Assembly: GCF_030440515.1 (NCBI RefSeq)
Contig: NZ_CP076543.1
Span: forward strand, 1,860,001-1,924,000
Direction: 5' to 3'
Source of the DNA: Streptomyces xanthophaeus
Lineage (GTDB): Bacteria > Actinomycetota > Actinomycetes > Streptomycetales > Streptomycetaceae
DNA length: 64,000 nucleotides
Shown here: piece after piece, positions 27,752-36,533 of the stretch
Position numbering within the stretch: the first letter of the stretch is position 1
Layout of the letters: each line of letters begins with the position of its first letter
The notes under the pieces: model-generated
Told to the model about the DNA's origin: nothing
Databases searched by the model: none
Seen by the model: only the letters and a program-made list of their open reading frames with translations
Translations under genes and position numbers: made by a program

Positions 27752-29026
27752 ATGACCTCCGTCGTCTGCCCCTACTGCTTCGACCGGTCCCCGGCGGCCC
27801 GGCTGCCCTACCGCTGCCAGATGTCCGCCACGGGGGTGCGCGGCGCCAAGCCCTGCAGCGCCGAACTCGACACCATATGGGCCGATTTCATGGGCCCGAG
27901 CGTGCCTCCCGCACTGAAGATGCGCGGCCCGGTCTTCACCGCCCCGCGCGGCCTCGGGGTGCGCCTGATCCCGGGCGGGGGCGGATCGCGCGCGGACTGC
28001 CCCGCCTGCGGCGGGTCCACCCCGGTCCGGGTCTGCCGGCGCTGCCACAGCGACTTCCCGAGCGACTACTGCGACCAGGACACCCGGATCATCGCCCTGC
28101 TCGGCCCCAAGGCCTCCGGCAAGAGCACCTACGTCTCGGTGCTGCTGGGTGAACTGCGCGGCAGGGTGGGCCGGGCGTACGGGGCCTCGGTGACCGCGAT
28201 GGGCGGCGAGACCCAGCGCCGGGACCGCGAGCTGGCGGAGGACCTCTACGACCGGCTGCGGCTGCCGGAGGCCACCCGGCCGGCGGCCCTCGGCTTCAAC
28301 GACCCGCTGCTGTACCGGCTGAGCCTGCCCCTGCGGCGCCGGCTGCGCGGGGACGGCAGCCGGCACACCGCGCTGGTGTTCTTCGACGCGGCGGGCGAGG
28401 ACCTCGCCAGCGCGGAGGCCATGGACCGCTACACCCACTACCTGGCCGCCGCGGACGGGATCATCCTGCTCGTGGACCCGCTGCAGATGCGGGCGGTGCG
28501 CGACCGGCTGCCGGTGGACGACGGGCCGCCGCTGCCGGTCATCGAGACCCCGCCGCAGCAGATCGCCGCCGATCTCGCGGCGCAGCTGCGGGCGCACGGG
28601 CGTGGTTCCTCACGCGGCCGGGTCACCACCCCGGTGGCGGTGGCCGTGACCAAGACGGACTCGCTGGCGCCGCTGCTGGAGCCGCATTCGCCGCTGCTGC
28701 GCAATGCCGACCACGGCACCGGCGCGCTCGACGAGGAGGACCGGCGGGCGGTGCACGAGGAGATGCGTTCGCTCCTGGACGGCTGGGACTCGGGGGCGCT
28801 GCTGCGGCAGCTGGAGCGGGACTTCGCCCAGCTGTCGCTGTTCGGGCTCTCGGCGCTCGGCTCGTCGCCGCCCGCGCACGCGCCGGCCGACGCCCCGAAA
28901 TCGGGTCCGCGGCCGCTGCGCGTGGAGGATCCGCTGCTGTGGCTGCTGGGGCTGGGCGGTCTGCTGCCGCGCGCCGGTGGCGCCACCGGCGCGGGTGGCC
29001 GTACCGGCTCCGAGGGGAACTCATGA
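27752..29026 (+). CDS. zinc-ribbon TRAFAC-type GTPase (double-GTPase-like)
   Basis: A 424-residue cytoplasmic protein. The N-terminal ~110 residues hold zinc-binding Cys clusters (VVCPYCF, RCQM, DCPACGG, VCRRCHSDF, YCDQD). The GTPase domain follows: P-loop GPKASGKST at 118-126, G3 FFDAAGED near 210 and G4 VTKTD near 293. This combination resembles GTPases encoded beside GTPase-associated protein 1 in bacterial conflict gene clusters. The C-terminal ~40 residues are Gly/Ala-rich and uncharged (LLWLLGLGGLL), possibly membrane-peripheral. ATG 27752 follows the previous stop by one base, and its own stop overlaps the next start (ATGA), so translation is coupled. Confidence 0.82.
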   Translation: MTSVVCPYCFDRSPAARLPYRCQMSATGVRGAKPCSAELDTIWADFMGPSVPPALKMRGPVFTAPRGLGVRLIPGGGGSRADCPACGGSTPVRVCRRCHSDFPSDYCDQDTRIIALLGPKASGKSTYVSVLLGELRGRVGRAYGASVTAMGGETQRRDRELAEDLYDRLRLPEATRPAALGFNDPLLYRLSLPLRRRLRGDGSRHTALVFFDAAGEDLASAEAMDRYTHYLAAADGIILLVDPLQMRAVRDRLPVDDGPPLPVIETPPQQIAADLAAQLRAHGRGSSRGRVTTPVAVAVTKTDSLAPLLEPHSPLLRNADHGTGALDEEDRRAVHEEMRSLLDGWDSGALLRQLERDFAQLSLFGLSALGSSPPAHAPADAPKSGPRPLRVEDPLLWLLGLGGLLPRAGGATGAGGRTGSEGNS

Positions 29027-31443
29027 ATCTCGCCCAACTGCACTACACCTCGGCGCCGCCCGGTCCCGACGGTTCCGGTTTCCGGTTCACGGCCGTCAGC
29101 CCCGGGGTGCCTGCCGCCCTGCTGCGCGAGGCGGAGCAGCTGATCGGCTACGAGCCGCCCCGGGACGCGCCGCCGCGCCCGGGGCCCGAGGAGCTGGCCG
29201 CCTTCCCGCAGGCGCTCAGCCTGAACGTGCTGGCCGACGGCAGCCGGCTGCTGGCGCGCTCGGTGTACACGGGCGCCGACTACAGCGGCCGCTGGGGCAA
29301 TTTCCACGCCCATGCGGTGCACCTGCCGCAGCCCGCCGGTTCCGGTCCGGCCGTGGGCGAACTGCCGATCACCGCCTGGGGCTCGCCGCAGTGGGCCGCC
29401 GCGACCCCGGAGGCCGGCGCCCCCGTGCTGGCCGCGGTGCCCGCGCCGGGCCGCCTCGACCGGGCCGCGCTGGCCGCCTTCGTCGCGGCCCGCGCGCCGT
29501 GGCTGGCCGCCTTCTTCTCCGATGTGCGCCGGCTCGGCGAGGACCCGGACGCCCCGCAGATCGTGCTCGTGGAGGCGGACAGCGAGGCCGTCGCCCGCTG
29601 GGTCATGCTCGCGTGCAGTGTGCTGCCGCACCAGCGGGGGCAGTGGCTCACCTTCACCACGTACACCCGGCGGCCGCAGCTCGCCCGGCAGCAGATCATC
29701 GGGGTGATGCCCGAGGACGGGCCGGGCCTCGCCGGGCAGGAACACCGTTACCGGGTCTACGACGTCCCGCGCGCGGCCGCCCCCGCCGCCGGGGAGCCGG
29801 ACGTGTGGGCCGACACCGCCGCGCGCGTCTGGCAGGCGCAGCGCCAGGGCCTGGTGGCCGAGGTGCGGCGGCTGGCCGCCGGGCCCTACGACGCGGGCCC
29901 GCTGGCCGCGCTCGCCCTGGCCGCGGACGTCGCGCTGCCCTCCCCCGGCCGGACCGCGGCCGCCGACTGGGCCGCCGGGCACCGGGACGCGCTGGACGGC
30001 GTACGGCTGCACGCGCTGGCCCGGGCGCTGGGCCGCCCGGCCGGGGACCGGGACCCGGCGGAGGTCGCCGCGGCCGGGCGGCTGCTCGCGGCCCTGGACG
30101 GCTGGGCCCCGCCCGCGGTGTGCGAGCCGCTGGTGGCTCTGACGCTGACCGAGGCGGTACGGACCGGCGCGCCGCCCGCGGCCCTGCCGACCGCGGGCGC
30201 CCTGGGCGCGGCCGTCCGCGGCCGGCTCGCGGCGGAGCTCGAACCGGGCCTGCGGGCGGCGCTGGGCGGCGCCCCGGCCGAACCGGCGCATCCCGCCGGG
30301 CTGTTGCGGGTGGCCTCGGTGCTCGGGGTGGACGTGAGCGACCTGCTGCCCGGCACGGCCCGGCAGCTGGCGCTCGCGCTGCTCACCGATCCGGAGCGGG
30401 CGTACGGGGCGGGCGTGCGGGCCGCGCTGGCGGAACTGCCCGGGCTGCGCGCCCTCGTACTCGACCGGCTGGACTCGCTCGCGGCGGGCGATCCGGCCGC
30501 CGGGCGGCGGCTGTTCGAGCGGACCGCGCTGCGGCCGACCGCGGCCGACGCGCGGCCGCACCTGCGGATGTGCGCCGAGGCCGCGGCGCAGGCCGCGCCC
30601 GCACCGGACCGGGTCGGCGCCCTGAACGCGCTGCTGGCCCACTCGGGCGTCTCGCTGTACGCGGAGCCGCTGGTGCTGCGGACCGCGATGCGGCTGGTGT
30701 GGGACGGGGGTCCGCCGGGGGCGGGCGAGGCCGGGCTGGTGCTGATGGCGACCGGGGCGCAGGTCCACCGGGAGGCCGGGACCTGGGAGTTGCTCGTCCA
30801 GGCGGCCGTGCGGGCCCCGGCCGGGGACACCGAGGCCGCCGAGCTGGCTCCGGAGCTCCTCGGGCAGTTCCAGGAGGAGATCCCGGCCCGGCTGCGGCCG
30901 TCGCTGCTGCTGCTGGAGCTGGCCCTGAACCTGCGGTCGGGTTCGGCGGGCGGGGGCTGGGTCCGCCAGGTGCTGGACCTGGCGTCGCTGGATCCGGAGC
31001 CGGGCCCGCGGGAGAGCGCGTACGCGGCCGTGTGCGCGCGGCTGCTGGCCGGGGACCGGCCGGACAGCGAGCTGCGGGCGCTGATCGAGAGCAACGACGC
31101 GGAGCTGCTGGCCGCCTACCGGGCGGCGGCGCGCACACCGGCGGTCCGTGACCGGCTGCGGCTGGATCCGGGCTACGCCGCGGACTGCTTCACGGTGTGG
31201 TCCTCCCAGCCGCAGGCCGGCCCGGCCTGGCAGGAGGCCCGCACGGACCTGCTCGACGGGGTGCTGCGTCCGGCCGTACGGGGCCTCGCGCCGGCGGAGC
31301 TGGCCGAGCTGGAGCGGTCGCTGGCCCGGCTGGGCGGGCGCTGGGCGGACGAGTTCCGCACCTGGCAGCGGCCGGGGGCCTTCGGCCGCCTGCGTGAACG
31401 CTTCGGAGGGCGCCGCTCCGGCGGTGCCGGGAACGGGGGCTGA
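29023..31443 (+). CDS. GTPase-associated protein 1 (GAP1)-like protein
   Basis: An 806-residue protein starting at ATG 29023 (GAGGGGAAC upstream, ATGA overlap with the GTPase). The N-terminus MNLAQLHYTSAPPGPDGSGF with WGNFHAHAVHL near residue 93 is the pattern I associate with the GAP1-N2 domain. The middle (about 250-450) and C-terminal parts are long Ala/Leu/Arg helical arrays like GAP1-M and GAP1-C. Such proteins always accompany a conflict-system GTPase and probably bind or regulate it. There are no membrane segments. The function of the family is not experimentally established as far as I know. Confidence 0.75.
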   Translation: MNLAQLHYTSAPPGPDGSGFRFTAVSPGVPAALLREAEQLIGYEPPRDAPPRPGPEELAAFPQALSLNVLADGSRLLARSVYTGADYSGRWGNFHAHAVHLPQPAGSGPAVGELPITAWGSPQWAAATPEAGAPVLAAVPAPGRLDRAALAAFVAARAPWLAAFFSDVRRLGEDPDAPQIVLVEADSEAVARWVMLACSVLPHQRGQWLTFTTYTRRPQLARQQIIGVMPEDGPGLAGQEHRYRVYDVPRAAAPAAGEPDVWADTAARVWQAQRQGLVAEVRRLAAGPYDAGPLAALALAADVALPSPGRTAAADWAAGHRDALDGVRLHALARALGRPAGDRDPAEVAAAGRLLAALDGWAPPAVCEPLVALTLTEAVRTGAPPAALPTAGALGAAVRGRLAAELEPGLRAALGGAPAEPAHPAGLLRVASVLGVDVSDLLPGTARQLALALLTDPERAYGAGVRAALAELPGLRALVLDRLDSLAAGDPAAGRRLFERTALRPTAADARPHLRMCAEAAAQAAPAPDRVGALNALLAHSGVSLYAEPLVLRTAMRLVWDGGPPGAGEAGLVLMATGAQVHREAGTWELLVQAAVRAPAGDTEAAELAPELLGQFQEEIPARLRPSLLLLELALNLRSGSAGGGWVRQVLDLASLDPEPGPRESAYAAVCARLLAGDRPDSELRALIESNDAELLAAYRAAARTPAVRDRLRLDPGYAADCFTVWSSQPQAGPAWQEARTDLLDGVLRPAVRGLAPAELAELERSLARLGGRWADEFRTWQRPGAFGRLRERFGGRRSGGAGNGG

Positions 31444-31444
31444 C

Positions 31445-33094
31445 GTGTCGGATCCGGAGCTGATCGCGCGGATCCTCGCCGCCCTCACCGGGGTGATCGG
31501 GGTCGCCGTGTGCCTCGGGTACGGGCTGTGGCGGTTCCTGGCGCTGGCCCTGTCCGCCGCCTGGGCCGCCTTCCGGACGCATCCGCCGGGCGGCACCGAC
31601 CCGCGGATCGTCCCGTACACCGGTCCCGAACCGGCGCGGCCCGCGTACTGGGCCGGACAGATGTGGCTGGACGCCCGGTTCGCCGGACAGGCCGCGGCGC
31701 TGACCGTCTGGTTCCTGCTGACCCGGCACTGGCTGGGCGTGGTGGTGCGCCGCCGCCTGCTGCGCGGCCGGGGCGGGCAGAGCGGCGAGCTCGCGGAGAA
31801 CGGCTTCGGCCGGCTGCTGCTGCGGCTGCTGGCTCCCGGTACGGCGCTGGCCGCGCTGCTGTCGGCGCTGCTCGCCTCGGCCTTGCTGGCGGGCGTCGCG
31901 GTGTTCTTCGCGGTGGAGCTCCTCCTGGTCGCTCTCGCCGCCCTGGCCGCCACCCTGGCCGGGCGCGCCGCGGAGCGGCTGTGGAAGCTGGTCCTGGGCA
32001 TCCGGATGAAGTGCCCCTACCCCGGCTGCTACCGGCCGTTCCCGCTGGCCGTGCACCTCTGCCCGGGCTGCGGCGCCGCCCACCGCGAGCTGCGGCCCGG
32101 CGCCTTCGGCGCCCTGCGGCACGTCTGCCGCTGCGGCAAGGCCCTGCCGAGCACCCTCATGACCGGGCGGCGGGGGCTCGCCGCCCGGTGCCCGCACTGC
32201 GACCGGGGCCTGCCACCGGCCGTCGGCACCACCCGGGTCGTGCACGTGCCGCTGATCGGGGGTACCTCCGCCGGGAAGACGATGCTGCTGGCGGCGGTGC
32301 TCGACGGGCTGCGGTCCTGGTCGCACGAGTCCCGGCTGACCGTCGAGTACGCCTCCCCCGACGACCTCCGCGAGGCCAACGCCCTGGGGCAGCAGCTGAA
32401 CCGGACCGGGTGGACCCTCAAGACCCAGGGCGGGCAGCCGCGCGCCCTGATGCTGCTGGTCGGGCACGGCCGCCGGCGCCGGCTGCTGTACCTGTACGAC
32501 CCGATGGGCGAGTCCCTCCGGGACGCCGACACGACCCGCGGCCAGGGCTACCTGGCGCACGCCGACGGGGTCCTGCTGGTGACCGACGTGCTCGCCGCGC
32601 CCGTCGTGCGGCGCGCCCTGCAGGCGGGTGACACCGAACGGGCGCAGGCCGCCCGGCCGGCCGACCTCGGCCCGGTGGAGACGTACGCGGGGTTCACCGG
32701 CGAGCTGCAGGGGCTCGGCGGGCGTCGCGGGCGCCTCCCCGTGGCCACGGTGGTGACCAAGCGGGACGTACTGGACCGGCTGGACTCACTGCCGCGGCCG
32801 ACGGAGCCGGTCGAGGCGTGGCTGGCCGGGATCGGGCTGGACGAGCTGGTCCGGGCCCTCGGCCACGACTTCGCGGCGGCCCGGTACTGGGTGGTCAGCG
32901 CCCGCGCCGCGACCGGGGCGGGCGCTCTGGACAGCGAAGGGCGGCGGGCGGCGGAGCCGGTGCTGTGGCTGCTGTCACGGACCGGGCTGCGCGTCGGACG
33001 GCTCGTACGGGACCGGCAGGACGGCACGCCGGCCGGTCAGGACACCCGGGACCCGAAGGTCGCTCCCGGTGCGGAAAGGAGCAACACCCCATGA
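31445..33094 (+). CDS. membrane-anchored zinc-ribbon GTPase (Double-GTPase 2-like)
   Basis: A 549-residue protein. Hydrophobic helices lie near 8-28 and 84-101, with a pair across 130-172. Then come four Cys-rich knuckles (CPYPGC, CPGCG, CRCGK, CPHC) between 190 and 252. The GTPase follows with P-loop GGTSAGKT at 272-279, LYDPMGES as the G3-like element near 348 and VVTKRD as G4 near 436. It is a second, divergent GTPase tied to the membrane, pairing with the soluble GTPase two genes upstream. It starts at GTG 31445 one base after the GAP1 stop. Its own stop overlaps the next ATG (ATGA). Confidence 0.8.
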   Translation: MSDPELIARILAALTGVIGVAVCLGYGLWRFLALALSAAWAAFRTHPPGGTDPRIVPYTGPEPARPAYWAGQMWLDARFAGQAAALTVWFLLTRHWLGVVVRRRLLRGRGGQSGELAENGFGRLLLRLLAPGTALAALLSALLASALLAGVAVFFAVELLLVALAALAATLAGRAAERLWKLVLGIRMKCPYPGCYRPFPLAVHLCPGCGAAHRELRPGAFGALRHVCRCGKALPSTLMTGRRGLAARCPHCDRGLPPAVGTTRVVHVPLIGGTSAGKTMLLAAVLDGLRSWSHESRLTVEYASPDDLREANALGQQLNRTGWTLKTQGGQPRALMLLVGHGRRRRLLYLYDPMGESLRDADTTRGQGYLAHADGVLLVTDVLAAPVVRRALQAGDTERAQAARPADLGPVETYAGFTGELQGLGGRRGRLPVATVVTKRDVLDRLDSLPRPTEPVEAWLAGIGLDELVRALGHDFAAARYWVVSARAATGAGALDSEGRRAAEPVLWLLSRTGLRVGRLVRDRQDGTPAGQDTRDPKVAPGAERSNTP

Positions 33095-33219
33095 TGACAC
33101 CGCAGATCACGCGGGGCCGGCGGATGATGGCGGCCCTGTTCGTGTCGGCGGTCGTGATGACGGCGGCCGCCGCGGTGGCGGCACTCGTGCGGTACATCCC
33201 GCAATGGACCGGAAGTTGA
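33091..33219 (+). CDS. 42-residue single-pass membrane peptide
   Basis: A tiny gene with GGAAAGGAG well placed before ATG 33091, overlapping the preceding stop by four bases. The product has a basic N-terminus (ITRGRRMM), one hydrophobic helix (about residues 13-34, AALFVSAVVMTAAAAVAALV) and a short polar tail. Its position inside a strictly coupled operon, with its own strong ribosome site and the next gene 12 bp on, makes it a real component. It could be a membrane partner of the anchored GTPase or a small toxin-like effector; neither is shown. Confidence 0.7.
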   Translation: MMTPQITRGRRMMAALFVSAVVMTAAAAVAALVRYIPQWTGS

Positions 33220-33231
33220 AGGAGACACGCG

Positions 33232-33918
33232 GTGAGTGACATCCCCGGCGGGCCGATGGCGAACCGGCCCGTCCATTTCATCTGGCTGATCGACTGCTCG
33301 TACTCGATGCAGGGCGAGAAGATCGGCCAGCTCAACTACGCGATCAGAGAAGCGATTCCGGAGATGCTCTCCGTCGCGCAGGACAATCCGGCGGCCCAGT
33401 TGCTGCTGCGCACGATGACGTTCTCCACGACGGCCCGCTGGCACCACAAGGACCCGGTGCCGGTCGAGCAGTTCACCTGGCAGGACGTGCAGGTGGACGG
33501 TATGACCAATCTCGGTGAGGCCCTCCAGCTCGCGGCGCGCGAACTGGACACCCCGCCGATGCCGCAGCGGGCCCTGAAGCCGGTGCTGGCGCTGGTCTCC
33601 GACGGGGTGCCGACGGACGACTGGAAGGCGGGGCTGCGGGCGGTGGACGCGACGCCCTGGGGCCGCAAGGCGGTCCGGGTGGCCATCGCGATCGGCGCGG
33701 ACGCCGACCGCAACGTGCTCCAGGAGTTCCTGGGCAATCCCGAGCTCCAGCCGCTGGACGCGAACAGCCCCAAGCAGCTGGCGGCGGCGATCCGCTGGGC
33801 CTCGACGGCCGCGGTGAAGGCGGCCTCCCAGCCGGTGGCGGGTTTCGGGGACGCGACCGTGAAGCAGCCGCCGTACGCCCCGCCGGTGCTCGACGACGAC
33901 GATGACGACGTGTGGTGA
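33232..33918 (+). CDS. von Willebrand factor A domain protein
   Basis: A 228-residue protein, essentially one vWA domain. The metal-ion-dependent adhesion site is complete: DCSYSM (DxSxS, residues 21-25), Thr in DGMTNLGEAL near 88 and Asp in LVSDGVPTDDW near 122. The C-terminus ends in an acidic Asp run (LDDDDDDVW). This is the type of soluble vWA protein found with GTPases, PP2C phosphatases and kinases in bacterial stress (tellurite-like) and conflict clusters. It starts at GTG 33232 with AAGGAG. The stop overlaps the phosphatase start. Confidence 0.88.
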   Translation: MSDIPGGPMANRPVHFIWLIDCSYSMQGEKIGQLNYAIREAIPEMLSVAQDNPAAQLLLRTMTFSTTARWHHKDPVPVEQFTWQDVQVDGMTNLGEALQLAARELDTPPMPQRALKPVLALVSDGVPTDDWKAGLRAVDATPWGRKAVRVAIAIGADADRNVLQEFLGNPELQPLDANSPKQLAAAIRWASTAAVKAASQPVAGFGDATVKQPPYAPPVLDDDDDDVW

Positions 33919-34853
33919 GCGAGCCCGTGCGGATGACCCGCGGACCGCTGCCGCTCTGGGACACGATCCAGGGCAGCGTCCAGGGCGTGAACAAGGCGCG
34001 CAACCAGGACCACCACGACGCGGAGGGGCTCGGCACCGCCGCACAGCCCCTGATCATGGCGGTGGCCGACGGCCACGGATCGGCGGTGCACGCGCGCAGT
34101 CATTTCGGGTCCCGGTTCGCCGTGGACCTGTTCGTCCAGCAGGCGCGGCTGTTCGCCGCGCTCGCCGAGCCCCGAGGGACGCGGCCGCCCAGCCTGGCCT
34201 GGCTGATGAACTACGCCCAGTACACGTTGCCCCGCCAACTGGTCAGCGCCTGGCAGGAGAAGGCGCTCGGGCACTGGGAGCGCAGCAGCGCTCCGGGCGA
34301 GCCCGGTCCGTCCCCCGCGGACAAGCTGGTGCTGTACGGGAGCACGCTCGTCGGCGCCGTGCTGACCCCCCGGGTCTTCGCGGCCTGGCAGCTCGGCGAC
34401 GGCGAGCTGACCGTGGTGACCGACGACGGGCAGGTGACCGTACCGCTCGCACCGGACGAGGCCGATCTGGGCGACGAGACGGAGTCGCTGTGCTCCCCGC
34501 AGGCCTGGCTGCGGGTCCGTACGCACTGGGCGCCGGTGACCGCCCCCGCGCGGGCGCCGCGGCTGGTGTCGCTCTCCACCGACGGGCTGTCCAAGAGCTT
34601 CGCCTCGGACACCGGCTTCCGGCAGTTCATGGCCGGACTCGACGACCGGCTGTCGGCGGAGGGCCCGGAGTGCGTCCGGGCGGTCCTGCCGGAGTGGCTG
34701 GCCAAGGCCTCCCGGCATTCCGGGGACGACACCACCCTCGTGGCGGCCTGGCACGCCGCCACGGCCCTGACCGGAACCGGCGGGGTGCCGCCCGACAGCG
34801 CCGGCACCGCCGACCCGGCCGACATGACAGACCCGTACAGGAGTGACGAATGA
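33915..34853 (+). CDS. PP2C-family serine/threonine phosphatase
   Basis: A 312-residue metal-dependent phosphatase. ARNQDHHDA near residue 31, VADGHGSAVH near 50, LSTDGLSKSF near 222 and SGDDTTLVAAW near 270 are the PP2C metal-binding and core motifs. GTG 33915 overlaps the vWA stop (GTGA); a GTG one codon upstream and an ATG at 33933 are alternatives. The immediate pairing with a kinase-like gene through an ATGA overlap suggests they set opposite phosphorylation states on one system component. The C-terminal ~40 residues are Thr/Pro/Asp-rich and probably disordered. Confidence 0.88.
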   Translation: MSEPVRMTRGPLPLWDTIQGSVQGVNKARNQDHHDAEGLGTAAQPLIMAVADGHGSAVHARSHFGSRFAVDLFVQQARLFAALAEPRGTRPPSLAWLMNYAQYTLPRQLVSAWQEKALGHWERSSAPGEPGPSPADKLVLYGSTLVGAVLTPRVFAAWQLGDGELTVVTDDGQVTVPLAPDEADLGDETESLCSPQAWLRVRTHWAPVTAPARAPRLVSLSTDGLSKSFASDTGFRQFMAGLDDRLSAEGPECVRAVLPEWLAKASRHSGDDTTLVAAWHAATALTGTGGVPPDSAGTADPADMTDPYRSDE

Positions 34854-36178
34854 GCGGCATGCTCGACAGCGGTACCCGGCTGACGGCCGACAGCGGCCTG
34901 GGCGTGGAGGTCTTCGACCTGCTCGGCGCCGGCGGCCAGGGGGAGGTCTACCGGGTGCGCACCCCGGCCGGCGACCAGGCCCTCAAGTGGTACTACCCGG
35001 CCTGCGCGACACCGGAGCAGGAGGACATCGTCCGCCAGCTGGTGGACCGCGGCTTCGACGACGACCGCTTCCTGTGGCCCCGGGACTTCGTGGGCGACGG
35101 GCGCGGCGGCTTCGGCTACCTGATGGACATCCGCCCGGACCGGTTCAAAGGCCTGCCGCTGCTCTTCCGCCGCAAGCTGCGCACCACGATCCGCGCCCTG
35201 CTCACCGCCTGCCTGTACACGGTCGAGGCGTACCAGGCGCTGCACTCGCGCGGGATCGCCTACCGGGACATCTCCTGGGGGAACCTGCTCTTCGACCCGG
35301 CCACCGGCGAGGTGCTGGTCTGCGACAACGACAACGCGGTGGTCGAGGGCGACAGCACGGGCATCTCGGGGACCATGGCGTTCATGGCGCCCGAGCTGGT
35401 GCGCGGAGAGCCCGGGGTCTCGCCCGGCACCCAGAGCGATCTTCACTCCCTGTCCGTGCTGCTGTTCATGCTGCTGATGAATCATCATCCGCTCATGGGC
35501 AAGCGGGAGTTGGCCATCCGCTGCTTCGACGAGGCCGCCGAGCGCAAGCTGTACGGGAAGGACCCGCTGTTCCTGTTCGACCCGCAGGACCGCTCCAACG
35601 CCCCCGACCCGGTGGAGCACGCCACGGTGCTGGCGACCTGGGCGGTGGTGCCCGATTCTCTGCGCGCCCTGTTCACCAGGAACTTCACGCTGGGCCTTCT
35701 CGACCCGGCGGCCCGGGTGCGGGAGTCGCAGTGGCGCGACGCGCTCCGGGCGGTCCTCGACGCGGTCGTGGACTGCGCCCACTGCGGGAAGCAGAACATG
35801 ACCGAACCCCGCTCCGCCACCCCGGGCACCTGCTGGAGCTGCGGGAACGCGCTGGTGCTGCCGCCCCGGCTGGTGCTGACCACGCCCCCGCCGCGCACCG
35901 AGCACCACATCCTGCTGCACCGTTCCTCGCGGGTGCAGGAGCATCACCTCGCGCCGGAACCGGCCCGGCACGACTACGGCGACGCCACGCTGGTGGCGCA
36001 GCTGACCGAGCATCCGCAGCGGCCGGGGAAGTTCGGGCTGGCCAACCGTTCGGGGTCGGCGTGGACGGGGACCCGCGCGGACGGCAGCACGCAGGAGATC
36101 GCCCCGGGGCAGACCGTGCCGCTGCGTTCGGGGCTGGAGCTGGACTTCGGCGGCGCGCGGGCCGTCGTACGGAGGTGA
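34850..36178 (+). CDS. divergent protein kinase with C-terminal zinc ribbon
   Basis: A 442-residue protein. GAGGQGEVY (26-34) is the Gly-rich loop and ALKWYY supplies the ATP-binding Lys. The catalytic loop reads YRDISWGNLLF, with Tyr in place of His. The DFG position is DND in VCDNDNAVV, and MAFMAPEL is the APE-like motif. After the kinase come paired Cys knuckles (CAHCGKQN, CWSCGNAL) near 310-335. A beta-rich domain ends the protein (LANRSGSAWTG...LELDFGG), FHA- or Ig-like. It is the last gene of the operon and has AGGAG before ATG 34850. Activity is plausible because the catalytic Asp and metal-binding Asn and Asp remain. Confidence 0.82.
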   Translation: MSGMLDSGTRLTADSGLGVEVFDLLGAGGQGEVYRVRTPAGDQALKWYYPACATPEQEDIVRQLVDRGFDDDRFLWPRDFVGDGRGGFGYLMDIRPDRFKGLPLLFRRKLRTTIRALLTACLYTVEAYQALHSRGIAYRDISWGNLLFDPATGEVLVCDNDNAVVEGDSTGISGTMAFMAPELVRGEPGVSPGTQSDLHSLSVLLFMLLMNHHPLMGKRELAIRCFDEAAERKLYGKDPLFLFDPQDRSNAPDPVEHATVLATWAVVPDSLRALFTRNFTLGLLDPAARVRESQWRDALRAVLDAVVDCAHCGKQNMTEPRSATPGTCWSCGNALVLPPRLVLTTPPPRTEHHILLHRSSRVQEHHLAPEPARHDYGDATLVAQLTEHPQRPGKFGLANRSGSAWTGTRADGSTQEIAPGQTVPLRSGLELDFGGARAVVRR

Positions 36179-36187
36179 GCCGGCCCG

Positions 36188-36514
36188 TCAGACCAGCAGG
36201 CGGCTGATCTCCTGGGCGAGGGCGAGCCCGGTGCTGCCCGCGCCCAGTCCGAGGGTGATGGTTTCCAGCGACCGCCGGATCAGGCCCGGTTCGGCGGCGC
36301 GCCCCTCCTGTCCGGCCCGGTCCAGCTCGCCGCGCAGGGCCTGGGCCGCGTCGAGCCGCTCCTGCGCCGCCCCCTGCTCCCGGAGCCACCGGGCGAGTTC
36401 GGTGGCGAGGCGCAGGGTCTGCGCGGCGGTGTCCTGCTGCCCGATGTTGATGGTGCCGTTGTCCCCGATGTTGTTGGGGCCGGAGATGTTCCCGTGGAAA
36501 TGGTAGGTGCTCAC
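36188..36514 (-). CDS. small protein with N-terminal NIG/GT tag
   Basis: A 108-residue protein of unknown function. Residues 3-27 form a short Gly/Asn-rich tag (TYHFHGNISG, then NIGDNGTINIGQQ). The rest is a helical, Ala/Leu/Arg-rich region ending in LALAQEISRLLV. GTG 36514 has GAGGAG. It is downstream of, and probably co-transcribed with, the membrane protein gene 19 bp away. That protein ends in the same tag, so the two likely pair or co-assemble. The gene end lies 9 bp from the kinase gene, convergent. Confidence 0.7.
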   Translation of the reverse strand: MSTYHFHGNISGPNNIGDNGTINIGQQDTAAQTLRLATELARWLREQGAAQERLDAAQALRGELDRAGQEGRAAEPGLIRRSLETITLGLGAGSTGLALAQEISRLLV

Positions 36515-36533
36515 GCGTGCTCCTCGTGGTCGC

